Below, piece after piece: positions 1 to 10,689 of a stretch of DNA of 64,000 bases. Source of the DNA: Dendrolimus kikuchii. Lineage: Eukaryota > Arthropoda > Insecta > Lepidoptera > Lasiocampidae. Both the position numbers and the translations under genes were made by a program. How positions within the stretch are numbered: the first letter of the stretch is position 1; each line of letters starts with the position of its first letter. The DNA is taken from contig CM034414.1 of the NCBI GenBank assembly GCA_019925095.2, forward strand, positions 3,760,001 through 3,824,000, read 5' to 3'. The notes below the pieces were generated by a model. It saw only the letters and a program-made list of their open reading frames with translations. It was not told the origin of the DNA and ran no database searches.

Positions 1-288
1 TTAATTAATACACACCCATAACACAAGCGTGTACCTGTATATATGTATTACCCATATCACAAGCGTGTACCAGTATATATTACCTATAATACAAGCGTAA
101 GTTGATTAGTTTGAACTTTTGAAGATATACAACGCGTATGTTTGTTTTCCGATTCCAGACACCCAGATCATAGTAAAAACAGAAATGTTGTTTAAGAAAT
201 TTACGATACCAAGAATCGAACCCGGACGTTCTGCGTTCCAGTGAGCTCAGCTGGCAAAGGCTTAGCCCACACAACCAGAAGCCGTGAT
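1..288 (-). mobile_element. SINE-B copy, degraded
   Basis: Minus-strand copy of the tRNA-derived SINE-B. Read on the minus strand, the tRNA-like head lies near 285 and the B-box (seen as ATCGAACCCGG) at about 215-226. The tail region near 1-110 carries two or three extra pieces of the element's ACACAAGCGT segment, so the tail was locally duplicated. No gene. Confidence 0.75.
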
Positions 289-519
289 TGATTTATATGG
301 CTATATGTCTTAACAACGGGCGTACAAGGTTCGCGATCAGCAAATATCGCTCAGCATTCGAACGCTGGACAAGTCTTTTATCATTGCAGTCCAGTGGTCG
401 GCCCTGGCGAGGAATGTTGGGTGAAAATCACACAGTGCATGAGCGCAGCGGGAGCGGATTGAGCGATGAATTCTATCAAAGTTTGCACTAAGGCCTTTCA
501 CACAACACTATGCAAGTGC
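289..519. other. Unassigned sequence
   Basis: No recognisable gene or repeat. A short open frame here has no family signature and is probably chance. Confidence 0.4.
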
Positions 520-950
520 CCGATACTCGAAGACTTAAAGCTCCTCTTGCCGTAAGAGGTCGAAATTGGGGTGCAAACGAAACAACTTTTCGATGGTACT
601 GATCAATAATTTACCAAAACATTATCATAAATCTTCACGAGACGTAAAGTGGGTTTTTTCGTAATTTTTCTAGTTATTTTAAGTTAAGAAAAAAATTCAC
701 TTAATCACCTCCAAATTATTGACATGAAACCATTTCACTCCTTCAGTTATTATCGAAAAAGATTAAAAATATTCTACTATTTATAAAAGTGAGATAAATA
801 ATTTGGTTGTATTACTTTTTAAATACAAATAGTATTTTATTCACAATAATGCATCTCAAGAATGAACGCGCCTGTGTAATTCCTGTTATCACCAGAAAAA
901 TCTGTACCAAAAAATCGTCCAAGAATTCGGCGTTACTACAAACCTTAAGT
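520..950 (+). repeat. Dispersed repeat Rep-D, copy 1
   Basis: This stretch is similar over its whole length to 60745-61900. Shared strings include AACGAAACAACTTTTCG, CTGATCAATAATTTAC, AATCACCTCCAAATTATTG and GACATGAAACC. The other copy is split by a CR1-like insertion. No coding potential or terminal structure was seen, so the class is unknown. Confidence 0.7.
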
Positions 951-1615
951 GTCTAGGCGACATTTCATATACATTTATATAAATAAAAATCAATTGCCTA
1001 ATATATATCAGCGCATCACTTCAGAACAGTAATATTTATTTATTTAGTAATCATTTTCATGACAAGGTATGTACAAATGAATTTTCTTTGAGAGAATGAA
1101 AAAATGTTTGAGAAATGGTACAGAAAAATTAAAAGTTAAAAATACTCCATATAAAAAATGAATGAGTGAGTCAAACAAGTCTTTATAAAAATTGACATAT
1201 GTATCCGACGGGACCGACAGACGTTGTACTACTCTGACAAAATTGTTTTAGTAGCTCCAGCGTGTTTTTTTTTTTTGGGGCAGTATAGTATCTGCCGGGC
1301 CAGAAGTTGTTCTATGGTAAAAACAAAATTTAACCCGCCCCCGCTACAGCTCATTCAACATAAACACATTCGAATCGACATCCTAGTGAACGGTGCCCGA
1401 GTGACTCAACCTCATTCGTAAGATTATTGCCTTGCACCGCATATATAAACTACGCCTATATATTGATAATAATGGCCAACGCCTTCTTAGGATCCACTAT
1501 TTTTTTATTTGAGGCTGGAGCACAGCAGATAGCTCAACTTTTGTTAATGCACATCACTAGCCATCATATCAATTAATTAGTATATCACTAACAATCATAC
1601 AAACCAATTTAGGAC
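951..1615. other. Unassigned AT-rich sequence
   Basis: No convincing gene, RNA or known repeat. The 65-codon open frame near 1224-1421 has no recognisable domain. Confidence 0.4.
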
Positions 1616-1943
1616 ATCAGGAGTTTTTGACGGGAACTGAAAGGAGATGCTGTGCAGTTTTATTTTCTAAAAATGTGTAAAATTACTCTAAAATGAACAA
1701 TAGTTGTGGAATATTGATAGTTTTTGAGTAGTAATTATGTTTTTTGTGAGAAATGTGAACTGTATAGTCAAATGTTGCCTTTTGAGTGGTCACAAGAACT
1801 CTGATGAATGGCACTAGCTGATTACCTACAGTTCATCTGTGCTACATATAGGCTTAAGAAAGTGAAGAAACTATATTGTAAACTAAGATCTGGCTTAAAG
1901 GCCTAGCTGCCAAGCCATAAACCTAAATAAATAAATAATAATA
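1616..1943 (+). mobile_element. Possible retroelement 3' end with (AAAT)n tail
   Basis: The segment ends with GGCCTAGCTGCCAAGCC followed by AAATAAATAAATAATAATAA, which looks like the short-repeat 3' tail of a non-LTR retrotransposon. No protein remnant was found and no second copy is in the window, so this is tentative. Confidence 0.35.
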
Positions 1944-2091
1944 ATTTAGCACATCACTATCATCTGCCATATTGTCAGCGACGCGCGCGCATATAACAAT
2001 ACACAGTTCATACAGTAATTAAATATGAAGGTAAACACAATCCCCAACAAGCTGTGGTCCTTCAAGCCGGATTGAACCAGTGACCTATGAA

Positions 2092-2510
2092 TCAGACAGG
2101 TCAATTGTGATGGAAAGTAGTTACCGTCGCCTATGGACATTATCAATACCAGAGGTGCTGCCAATATGCTGGTGGCCTTGAAGGGGTAACTGGAACCTGG
2201 CTACTGATGCCGGAACACAACTGAAGGCTGTTATGGCGACATACTCTAGACCAGGGGTGGTAGCCATCCAATTGGGCAATTGCCAACCACCTGGCTGAAT
2301 CCCGTCTGGATTGCTACCACCCCTAGTCTTGAGACTACCACCATAACAACCTTGATTTGTGTTCTGGCATTAGTGCCCAGGTTCCAGCCCTATTTACGAA
2401 TCCGGCTGTATATTGGTAGCACCTTTAGTGTTGCAAATGTTTATAGGCGACGGTAACTATTTTCCATCACAGTTGCGAGGTCAGCCTGTTTGCTGTACTC
2501 CAACAATAAA
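2092..2510. mobile_element. Head-to-head inverted pair of SINE-A
   Basis: 2092-2290 is a minus-strand SINE-A 3' portion and about 2300-2510 is a plus-strand one, joined at their 5' ends. Both arms share CATCACA(A/G)TTG where other copies read CATCAAGTGGG, so they are closer to each other than to the rest of the family. The right arm ends in an A-rich tail. Confidence 0.75.
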
Positions 2511-2840
2511 AAAATACGAACACAGATGAAGCCCCAGCATAATAGAGAGTGCACGGGAAAAACTGTCACGCGTGTAGACATTTTCAGAGTGACCATCGGT
2601 ATAAGGTCAAGCCGATGTCGAAGGCTAGCGTCTCTTGATACTAAGCGCCGCGTTCAGCATCTGTGACTAACCACGGCCTAAACATATATATTCATTAATC
2701 ATCAAAGCGAAAATAAGGCTTTAAATAGTGTGCTATAATCAATTTTCGTTGAAAGAAAATATTCCTCTTATTTGAGTTCTTGGCACAGAGGGAAAACCTC
2801 AGTGGGGAGCGTCCTCCCTCTTTTTTTTTCTTTTATATAG
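2511..2840. other. Unassigned sequence
   Basis: No gene or repeat recognised between the SINE-A pair and the solo LTR. Confidence 0.4.
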
Positions 2841-3339
2841 TGTTACAACTTCAAAAAACAAAATCCACCTGCATATCTGTAAAAACACATTTTATTACCT
2901 GTCGGCATTTGAACTAATTGTAATTCTTTTATGATCGTCTTCTTTTGTTTACTTATTTATTGGCATACGTTTCTAGAGAACAGCACATTGTTTTATTGTA
3001 CTCGTTTATGGCCGCTTGCGGCCGAATCATTAGCCAGGTGTTGCGGATTAAGTCGACTACGATACGGGCACATTTGTATTTGTGATGTATAAAACGACGG
3101 CCTGATGGGGAGAGGGGGCAGTCAACCGAGAACCACGATCAAAGCGTGACGTGTGTACAATGGGGAATCTATTAGTGACGGACTTTGCGCATTTTATTGA
3201 ATTACGACCTTCTGCATTACGTTTGGATTTGTTGTGTTCGGTTATATTTGTACCTGTGTTATACGTGTTTGTATAGTTCTAATAAACTCTATAATAATTC
3301 CAACGGCATTTTAATTCGAGTCCCGCTAAACTCGTAACA
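2841..3339 (+). mobile_element. Solo LTR (LTR-T)
   Basis: Starts TGTTAC, ends GTAACA, carries a TATA-like GTATAAAAC and near the 3' end AATAAACTC, as in the U3-R-U5 layout of an LTR. Flanks read ATAG and ATAT, a 4-bp target duplication with one mismatch. No gag, pol or primer-binding sequence is adjacent, so this is a solo LTR. Confidence 0.8.
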
Positions 3340-3344
3340 ATATA

Positions 3345-3645
3345 AATAATAACAGTCCCTTAATCGTCCCACTGCTGGGCTCGGGCCATCCACTATAGGG
3401 GAAAGGACAGTATACCCGCTATGCTTGTCCAAGGCGACTTGGCAGGTTTGACTGATCGGTTATCTCGATATGCAGGTTTCATCACGATGTTTTCCTTCAC
3501 CGTTGTCAGGTCGTGGTATTTGTATTAATATGCACATTAGGTCATAAAACTGTCTAAGTGGTGCATGCTTTCCGGCCTGAAACCCGTTATAGCCCGCGCC
3601 CTTTGAGTTTGGGACGCGTGTGCTAGCCATCACGCCACCTTCTCC
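3345..3645 (-). mobile_element. SINE-C copy, near full length
   Basis: Minus-strand tRNA-related SINE of the common lepidopteran type. It has the CCCACTGCTGGGCTCGGGCC tail side, the central CACGATGTTTTCCTTCACC string, and a tRNA-like head ending GCTAGCCATCACGCCACC. A short piece of another LINE (TTGGGGTCGGCTCAATATG) follows to about 3690. Confidence 0.75.
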
Positions 3646-3710
3646 CATTTTGGGGTCGGCTCAATATGTCCTTTCCTTTCATATTTTTACAACACCAGTA
3701 TATATTAATA

Positions 3711-4274
3711 TTACTACTCGATCACGTTCAAATTAACGCAATTTTGTACGGGAACGACTTAACGGCCATCTCGTGAGCGTGAAAGGAAACACAAATCGTG
3801 CCATACAAAATTACGTTAGTGACATATCTCATTGGACGCCATAGCAGCAATGCCAGCAACGCTTCCGTGGCTACCCATGGCGACCGTGAGACGCCAATAC
3901 TAGCCGCCAAAGCGGATGCCAGACGAGATCAATTCACATCATCAAAATGGACGCAGAAGAGATCGCGCTTGTGCCGTTTTAAATTTTAATAAAACAGCAA
4001 AATTTATTAAACACGACGCGCGATTGGCATCGTAACTGGCGGCAGAATGGGATACCAGTGATTCGGATGCATGTCTTTCTTTTCTTGGAAACGCCGCCAA
4101 AACAAGCGCAGCGGGCGGTTCGGACTGGCGGCGACGCCAAGCCGTTGCCAAGTGAGGTAGGGTTAGGTACGTTGTAATACAATATGACATGTTTTGATTG
4201 GCAGCGCTGCTGGCGTCGCTGCCATGGCATCCTAGTGAGATATAGCCCCTAATGTGAACGTGATCAGGTAGTAA
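3711..4274. mobile_element. MITE with ~25-bp terminal inverted repeats and TA target duplication
   Basis: The left end TTACTACTCGATCACGTTCA and the right end (complement TTACTACCTGATCACGTTCA) form inverted repeats of about 25 bp flanked by TA. A second inner inverted repeat pairs about 3822-3862 (ATATCTCATTGGACGCCATA) with about 4203-4245. TA duplication suggests a Tc1/mariner-type source; short open frames inside are shadows of the inverted repeats. Confidence 0.7.
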
Positions 4275-4276
4275 TA

Positions 4277-4855
4277 AAAACTCGCAATAGGCACTCAGTT
4301 GCGTAGTTGAGCGTGGCAGCTTAACTACGTCTCAATATGAAACCCGAAGCGGTCAAGAAGACGGATATTATAGACCGACGTGTTACTTAATAGAGCGATT
4401 GGCCATATTAGATCGTTGCGATACTTCGAAAGGCCATTTTTCAAATTACATTGTTATATTTAAAAGGAATGTATGAGTAATCATTGCAATTAGATCGATC
4501 AAGTTTCAAGGCAGACTTCAAAAAGTCCATTCTGAACGACAATCAGATTTAAATATTTTTTTTCGAGTTCACACATACAAATTGTACTAACTAATAAGTA
4601 ATTTAAATATGACCACTAGATATAATTATTAATTTTATTTATTATTTTATTTTTTGATTTACGAACAATTACTTGCACTAATACCAAGGATGTACATAGC
4701 TTTATAAAAAAAGACATGACAAATGCCGTAATCACTTATAGGCAAACACTACATGCAATTTGATATTTTGTAGTTTAAAAAAATTATAATATAATTAATT
4801 TAAAGAAGAAGAAAAAATTATATGGCTTTAATAGCTATTTAGTTTCGAATTGAGA
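4277..4855. other. Unassigned AT-rich sequence
   Basis: No gene or repeat recognised. Confidence 0.4.
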
Positions 4856-5101
4856 AGTTTTTTTTTTTTTTTAATCGGCAGACAGACACACATATTGTAT
4901 ATCCCCAAATTAAGCAAGTTACGCTTGTGTTATGGGTGATATACAACGGACTACTCTGGGGCCGATCCCAGACACCCAGACCATAGTAAATAACGGAGAA
5001 AATACGTTTCCGAAATTTACTATACCAGGAATTGAACCCGGAGCCTCTGCGTTGCAGTGAGGTAGGCCGGCAAAGGCTTAGCCCGCTCAACCACAGAGGC
5101 C
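4856..5101 (-). mobile_element. SINE-B, full length
   Basis: A good reference copy. On the minus strand it starts GGCCTCTGTGGTTGAGCGGG, which contains an A-box-like TGGTTGAGCGGG. About 50 bp on comes GGGTTCAATTCC, a close match to a pol III B-box, and the element ends in a poly(A) tail (poly-T at 4859-4872). It is therefore a tRNA-derived SINE expected to be transcribed by pol III. Confidence 0.9.
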
Positions 5102-5786
5102 ATCAAAATTAGTAATGTGTTAATTAGTAATGTGAGATGCAATAATTCGACGACATTTCTAATATAAATTTGCATGTAGATCAGTAATAACACAATAAAG
5201 GTTTATTAGTTTACGTAGTCTAGGTATAGGATTATACTAAGAATGTGTCCAATAACACTTTTCTTATTGTCTCTATTAAGGAGAAGACACTTTGTTCCTA
5301 TGTTCATTATTAATATTACGCATATTGCACTTCACTTTACTTTTGTCCTGATAGTTTTGCAACACCAACTCAAAGGGTTTGGTCCTTTTGAGTCTTCTTA
5401 CTAGGTCTGTGTTATCAACGCACTATGCACTAAATGAACACTGCTTTAAAATTAAGTAATTTAATTTTCAATCCAAATCGGCACATCACTAGTTATCTCA
5501 TAAACATATCGCTGTGCATTCAAGATTATCATCGAAATGTTAACAATTCAGTCCGTTTCGTTGCCAACCACGTATTGTGCGCGAACTAATTCTATTCTTA
5601 TAATTAACATTCATGCAATGGGTCAGTTATCCAGATTAATATAAAATATCGGCTAAGTGCGTGTATAAAGGGCTTCGCAGAGGTGACAGGTATCCACGAT
5701 TATTTGCTACGGAAAACTAAGAACGAAGAGCCTAATGAAAGACATATTGAAAATCAACAACATCTCAAAAATTTATGGATAATATA
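5102..5786. other. Unassigned sequence
   Basis: No gene or known repeat recognised. Confidence 0.4.
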
Positions 5787-6112
5787 CCCTTTGGAAGTGG
5801 GTGAAAATGACGTAAACATCCCACTGAAAGTGGGTAACAACGACGGAACCATCCCACTTAAAGTGGGTGAAAACGACGTAAACATCCCATTAGAAGAGAG
5901 TGAAAATGACGTAAACATCCCAATGGACGCGGGTGAAAACGACGTAAACATCCCATTGGAAATGAGTGAAAATGACGTAAACATCCCAAATGGAAGCGGA
6001 TGAGAATGACGTAAACATCGTACTGTAAGTGGGTGACAACACGACGAAAACATTCCACTGGAGGTGGGTGAATACGTCGTAAACATCCCTCTGGAAGCGG
6101 GCGAAGATAATC
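5787..6112 (+). repeat. 33-bp minisatellite, about 9 units
   Basis: Tandem units of about 33 bp with core GAAAA(T/C)GACGTAAACATCCC. Six units stay in one frame and would encode 11-residue acidic repeats like VGENDVNIPLK. The frame then shifts and stops at about 6003. No ATG precedes the frame and the opposite strand is open as well, so coding is unlikely. Confidence 0.85.
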
Positions 6113-6309
6113 AACACCCCAAAAGCTGGTTTCAGACCTTCCTGTTCTTAAGGAAAGGAAAGTCTATACTCGCCACGCTCCGCTGTATAGAGTAATAAAA
6201 TTTACAAAATAAAAATGTAGCCCTATTTTAGTTCAGACTATCTCGAGATAATTTTGACTACGTTGTTAGCTTGAATTACATATTATGTATGTATCCATTA
6301 AAGTAGAGG

Positions 6310-6470
6310 AATATTTGAACTTAATTTTCATGGACTCCCAGACGTCTGATTGATCTGAAATTTTGCACACGTCATAAGGTCCGATGACAATGCAATAATT
6401 TCCTAACTTTGTTCTGATCTCCTGACCAGGACTATCAGAATGATATTGTAATTTTATACACTCCTAAAAC
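6310..6470 (+). repeat. Dispersed repeat fragment
   Basis: Shares GAAATTTTGCACAC and TGACAATGCAATAAT with 40080-40380. That other copy is longer. Probably a degraded transposon fragment of unknown class. Confidence 0.5.
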
Positions 6471-6526
6471 CTTCATGATCCGCACCTCGATTTTTAGATT
6501 TCCTCGTGTAACGTTTCCTCCCATTT

Positions 6527-6707
6527 TTTTATTTATTGCAGGAGTTCAGCAGACAGACAGACGGCCTACTTCACGGAAAGCGGTTACCATCGCCTATGCA
6601 CATTTGCAACACCAAAGTTGTTACAAATGCGCTGCTGCTCTTTTAATGGAGCCTGGAACCTGGTCACTAATGCCGGAACACAACTCAAGGTTGTTATAGC
6701 GCCATAC
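6527..6707 (-). mobile_element. SINE-A, 5'-truncated
   Basis: Minus-strand 3' portion, from the A-rich tail (TTTATTTATTGCAGGAG) to the AACTCAAGGTTGTTAT segment. Confidence 0.85.
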
Positions 6708-7222
6708 GTTAACTTTATTTGTTTTTGTTTTTCCCAATTTTCCTACAATTATTGTATTGTAATCATTGAAATATCTTCCTCTTGTTCAGCAAGGAAGACC
6801 CCCTTGTTTAACGCTCCAATAGACTGGGGTCGTCGAACTACGATATTGTAATCTTTTTTAGTACAATATCGTAAAATGCATTATTAATTAGATAATAGAC
6901 ACCTCAAAACTAATATAGAGATAAAGATGCAACTTTCGGATGTAATGTATTCAAATGTATTCATTACGTGTAGAGAGATAATTCGACATGTACGCATTAT
7001 GTAAATCCGAATGGCGATAATCGCTTTAATATGATAATCAATTTAATTGACTCTACTATCAATTACTCTTCTTTGGAAGATTTATGTCTTTTTTTGACTG
7101 GGAATTTTTAATCCCGGCTCTTGTTAGAATCTACCTTAAACTGTAATTGAAGTGAAAAGTTGGCCACTTTTGGTATGGGGAAAAGTACTGAACTCGCGTG
7201 ACCGTCACGCTTTGATATACGA
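6708..7222. other. Unassigned AT-rich sequence with one perfect hairpin
   Basis: No gene seen. It contains a perfect 12-bp inverted repeat, TACGATATTGTA (6839-6850) with TACAATATCGTA (6862-6873), around an 11-nt T-rich loop. Confidence 0.5.

Positions 7223-7223
<1 letters not shown>

Positions 7224-7292
<69 letters not shown>
7224..7292. repeat. (AT)n microsatellite
   Basis: Uninterrupted alternating AT of about 69 bp. Confidence 0.95.
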
Positions 7293-7295
<3 letters not shown>

Positions 7296-7506
7296 TTGTT
7301 AATATAGTAAATTTAAAAGGCTGTGTCGATTTCAGAGGTATATTTTGTGTTTTACAGCTTTTTATGTTTATAATTTATATATATATTATTTATGAGTAAT
7401 ATTTATGTTAGACGTATGTAAGGTGAGTGACATGTGTGACTTATAATAATATTATGAAGTAATGAAATGTAGGTTGTAATGATTGAAAAAGTTCTGTTTA
7501 TCGCAG

Positions 7507-7542
<36 letters not shown>

Positions 7543-7570
7543 GCTAACCACAACGGACGGACTACTACAG
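7293..7570. repeat. Unassigned DNA with second (AT)n array
   Basis: Mostly unassigned AT-rich DNA. A 32-bp (AT)n tract lies at 7510-7541 just upstream of a SINE-B copy. Confidence 0.7.
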
Positions 7571-7801
7571 GGCCTCTGTGGCTAAGCGAGCTAAGCTTTT
7601 GGCAGCCTACCTACCTCTCACACAAAAGCTCCGGGTTAGATTCTTGGTATGGTAAATTTCAGAAAATATATTTTCTTCGTTATCTACTATGGTCTCGGTG
7701 TCTGGGACAGACTAAACCGTTGTATATTAACCGTAACACAAGCGTAACTAGCTTAATTTGGGGATATACAATATGTGTGTTTGTCTGCCGATTATTGATT
7801 T
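7571..7801 (+). mobile_element. SINE-B, full length
   Basis: Plus-strand copy starting GGCCTCTGTGGCTAAGCGAG. The B-box is degraded (GGGTTAGATTCTTGG). The body reads GGTCTCGGTGTCTGGGA and the 3' part GGGGATATACAATATGTGTG. Divergence from other copies suggests an older insertion. Confidence 0.85.
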
Positions 7802-7944
7802 AACTATCACTATATTAACAATTATATGTTCTTATATTTTTATATGTTCTTATCATTATATTAATACGTGAAGAAGAAAACTTTATACCCCTTTTTACGA
7901 AAATTGCGCGGACGGAGGAGTATGAACTTTCGCACACTTATCCT

Positions 7945-8161
7945 ACTATAATATTACAAACGCGAAAGTTCGTAAGTATAGATGTATGTTTGTTACCCTT
8001 TCACACAAAAACTACTGAATAGATTTTGATGAACATTTACAATAATACAGCTTACACATCAGAATAACACATAGGCTATAATTTATAAAGATATAGTGTG
8101 AATTATCCAAAATATATCGATTCTCTATCATCACGCGGGTGAGACCGAGGGGCGCAGCTAG
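7945..8161 (+). mobile_element. Helitron-like non-autonomous element
   Basis: Begins near ATATTACAAACGCGAAAG and ends CACGCGGGTGAGACC...GCGCAGCTAG. A GC-rich 3' segment followed by terminal CTAG (8158-8161) fits the Helitron 3' end. The base after CTAG is A rather than the usual T, so the end is slightly damaged. Confidence 0.55.
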
Positions 8162-8711
8162 AAGTTTATATAGAGAAGGAGTGGAGATGCTAATATTCTT
8201 TTAAAATTATGCATAAAAATACATTAAATTAATTTAAAAAAAACATTACACACACTACCATGTATTTGACACACACACGCATATATACTCTTTTGTTCAT
8301 TATTCAAGTAAATTAACAGTGTAGCCTTGGCGACATCTGTGATTATAGAAGTACAGTCTTTGACAATAGCACCTTAACAATGTTCAAACTTATAAACTAA
8401 ATGAATTACGGTCGAATTTCGACCACTAAGCGACCACTAGTATATTGAAAGTTGACAATGCCTCATTTCTCTCCATATTGAAAGACAGAAATGAACATTC
8501 TATTCTCGGCTTTAACACTGCGTTTAGCCGACGAGAAGCAGTAAATGAAAAACGTGCGAATCGACGAAACCACACAAACAGAAAACTGTTATAGAATATA
8601 TGTTACATACGTTACGCATTAACGGCCAATGGAGTCGTCACGTAACTGACATTACACTTGTACTTTTAGTACGCTGTATCGCCAATCATGAACCAAAACA
8701 AACATTTTCTA
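8162..8711. other. Unassigned sequence
   Basis: No gene or repeat recognised. Confidence 0.4.
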
Positions 8712-9016
8712 TCCGTGCAGGAACGGAGAAAGAATACAATTTCCTGCGGCCGGGCGGCCTGTCGTAAGAGGCGACAAAACAACCCACAGCCAGGTGGTAG
8801 GGCATTCGCCCGACTGGATGGCTAACACCCCTGGTCTAAAGTATGTCGCCATAACAACCTTGAGTTGTGTTCCGGCATTAGTGACCAAGTTCCAGTCTCC
8901 CTTAAGAGAGCAGCAGCGCATTTGTAGCAACTTTGGTGTTGCAAATGTCTATAGGCGATGGTAACCGCTTTCTATCAAGTGGGCCGTCTGCCTGACTGCT
9001 AAACTCCTGCAATACA
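8712..9016 (+). mobile_element. SINE-A, full length
   Basis: Starts at ATCCGTGCAGGAACGGAG and ends CTCCTGCAAT, with ACATTTT repeated at both flanks as a likely target duplication. A fixed 5' start is shared with at least ten copies, which argues for a true SINE of about 300 bp. No tRNA-like boxes are obvious, so the parent RNA is unknown. Confidence 0.85.
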
Positions 9017-9114
9017 TTTTTTTTTAATGTTGTCCAAAGCAGTGGGGTAGCTTGCCTTAGACGGGCCCCGTATCAAAATGTTTTAGGGGGCCCAAAGGAA
9101 GGGTAAAGGGTGAG
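9017..9114 (+). repeat. Repeat fragment with GGGCCCC motif
   Basis: Contains AGCAGTGGGGTAGCTTGCC and ACGGGCCCCGTATC, resembling the end of a dispersed lepidopteran DNA transposon. Class uncertain. Confidence 0.35.
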
Positions 9115-9450
9115 GTTTTTTGAACTGAAACTTCTATACAGATGGGGTCTTAGAATTTTTCTGTCACGAAAAAGCGTTACGGCCGCGTGGAAGAGCGGCA
9201 TAAATTTAGAATAGACGTGGTGAGAGGCGGCAAAATATGTTTAAATAAAAAAAAATGCATTAATTAAAATGTACCTAAGGTGATCAAATCATAATTTGCA
9301 GTACACCTGCGAAAAATCTAAATGGCAGGTTTTCAAATTGGACAAGTACATTAACAATCTGCCCGTAAAACGTCAAGTTAAAACTTTGTTGCGATTCGTT
9401 TTTCCACTCGTCCGTTGCAGTTTCACTTCTACTACGTGTTCCAGCACACA
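9115..9450 (+). repeat. Dispersed repeat Rep-X, copy 1
   Basis: Matches the reverse complement of 27415-28070 over several hundred bases, e.g. TTTTTCTGTCACGAAAAAGC, GCGTTACGG, ATGCATTAATTAAAATGTACC and AATCATAATTTGCAGTA. The other copy carries a SINE-A. No coding frame was found. Confidence 0.75.
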
Positions 9451-9551
9451 TTTTTTTATGATAGAAACAAAATATGCTCGAATTGAATTAAAATAATTAT
9501 ATAAGTTATTACTTATACTGAATGTTAGCACGTGGTAATTATAACAATATG

Positions 9552-9660
9552 CACATTAGGTCCGGAAACTGCCCAAGTGGTGCATGCGTTCCGGCCAGGA
9601 TCGAACCCGCGCTCTTTAAGTTTGGGACACGTGCGCTAGCCATTACGCTACAATGACTTC
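9552..9660 (-). mobile_element. SINE-C fragment
   Basis: Minus-strand head of SINE-C. GGATCGAACCCGCG is the complement of a B-box (GCGGGTTCGATCC), and GCTAGCCATTACGCTAC is the tRNA-like head. Not a tRNA gene: the fold is incomplete and the body is SINE. Confidence 0.7.
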
Positions 9661-9676
9661 TACAATTACGGCGTAA

Positions 9677-10388
9677 TCTATACCAATATTATAAAGCTAA
9701 AGAGTTTGTTTGTTTCTTTGTTTAAACGCGCTAATCTCAGGAACCGCTGGTCCGATTTGAAAAATTATTTCAGTGTTGAATAGTACATTTATCGAGGAAG
9801 GCTTATAGGCTACATTATATTTTCAAAAAATTAGGGATCCTTACTAAAAGTCCAATAATGTAATCCAAGGTGTAGAAAAATGACCCGAAAAAATCCTTAC
9901 ACGGCGTGCGCTGCGAAAACTATTGATTATAGAGCAAAACAATGTACTACCACTTTGCAGAACATATAATGGTCTACAAAAAATATCGCGTAACCACATG
10001 TCTAACTATTGTAGTTATCTCATAATAAGTGTTTTCTTTTATTTTTTTAAATAATTAAAATGCCGTCACTTCAAAAACTATTCAAGACGAATTCAATACC
10101 TTTCTAGAACTTTTTGAATTATTCAATTCGGACGTTCCATTCAAAAGATATCGCGATATTTAAAATGTAAGTATTAGTGTTGTAGCCAAATAAACTAATA
10201 TTGTTTGATTGAACGCGCTAATCTCAGGAACTACTGGTCTGATTTGAAAAATTCTTTCAGTGTTGGATAGCCCATTTATCGAGGAAGGCTATAGGCTATA
10301 TATCATCACGCTAAGACCAATAGGAGCGGAGCACCAATGAAGAATGTTTCAAAGTCGGAGGGTTTTGAAAGCAAATTCTCACAGCTAG
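9677..10388 (+). mobile_element. Helitron, 712 bp, with internal duplication
   Basis: Begins TCTATACC after an A, and ends CACAGCTAG before a T, the A|TC...CTAG|T pattern of Helitrons. A segment of about 90 bp (GCGCTAATCTCAGGAAC... to GAGGAAGGCTATAGGC) occurs at 9723-9815 and again at 10212-10300, separated by about 400 bp of other sequence. It could be a longer family member or a composite of two copies. Confidence 0.7.
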
Positions 10389-10465
10389 TATCGTATAATC
10401 GAAAAGACCAGTAACTAAAAAAGAATGTTCAAATCACAGTCAAGAAGAAATTTTCAAGCATCGCT

Positions 10466-10512
10466 CACAAGGCTTATGTGGATAAGTGGGCTAAGCTTTT
10501 GCCGGCTAATAC
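10466..10512 (+). mobile_element. SINE-B head fragment
   Basis: GGCTTATGTGGATAAGTGGG followed by CTAAGCTTTTGCCGGCTAA matches only the tRNA-like first ~45 bp of SINE-B. Confidence 0.6.
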
Positions 10513-10689
10513 TCATTGCTCATTCAGACGCGGATCCAGCCCTAAAAAAAGATCGTGGTACAGTCACCCGAAAATCGGCCAATTGCGAGTTAGAGCCTGA
10601 AGTCGCTCACGATCGATATAGTACATTCCTACAAGTACTTCACTGCGTTCCCAATCATTTAAGATTTTTTTAAATTTCATAATAAGGCC

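Noticed and set aside
4856..5101. tRNA gene suggested by A-box and B-box
   Set aside because: The boxes belong to the tRNA-derived head of SINE-B; the body and poly(A) tail are SINE, and other copies have the same head.
5754..6117. Minus-strand open frames over the 33-bp minisatellite
   Set aside because: By-product of a repeat length divisible by three and lack of stops in the unit.
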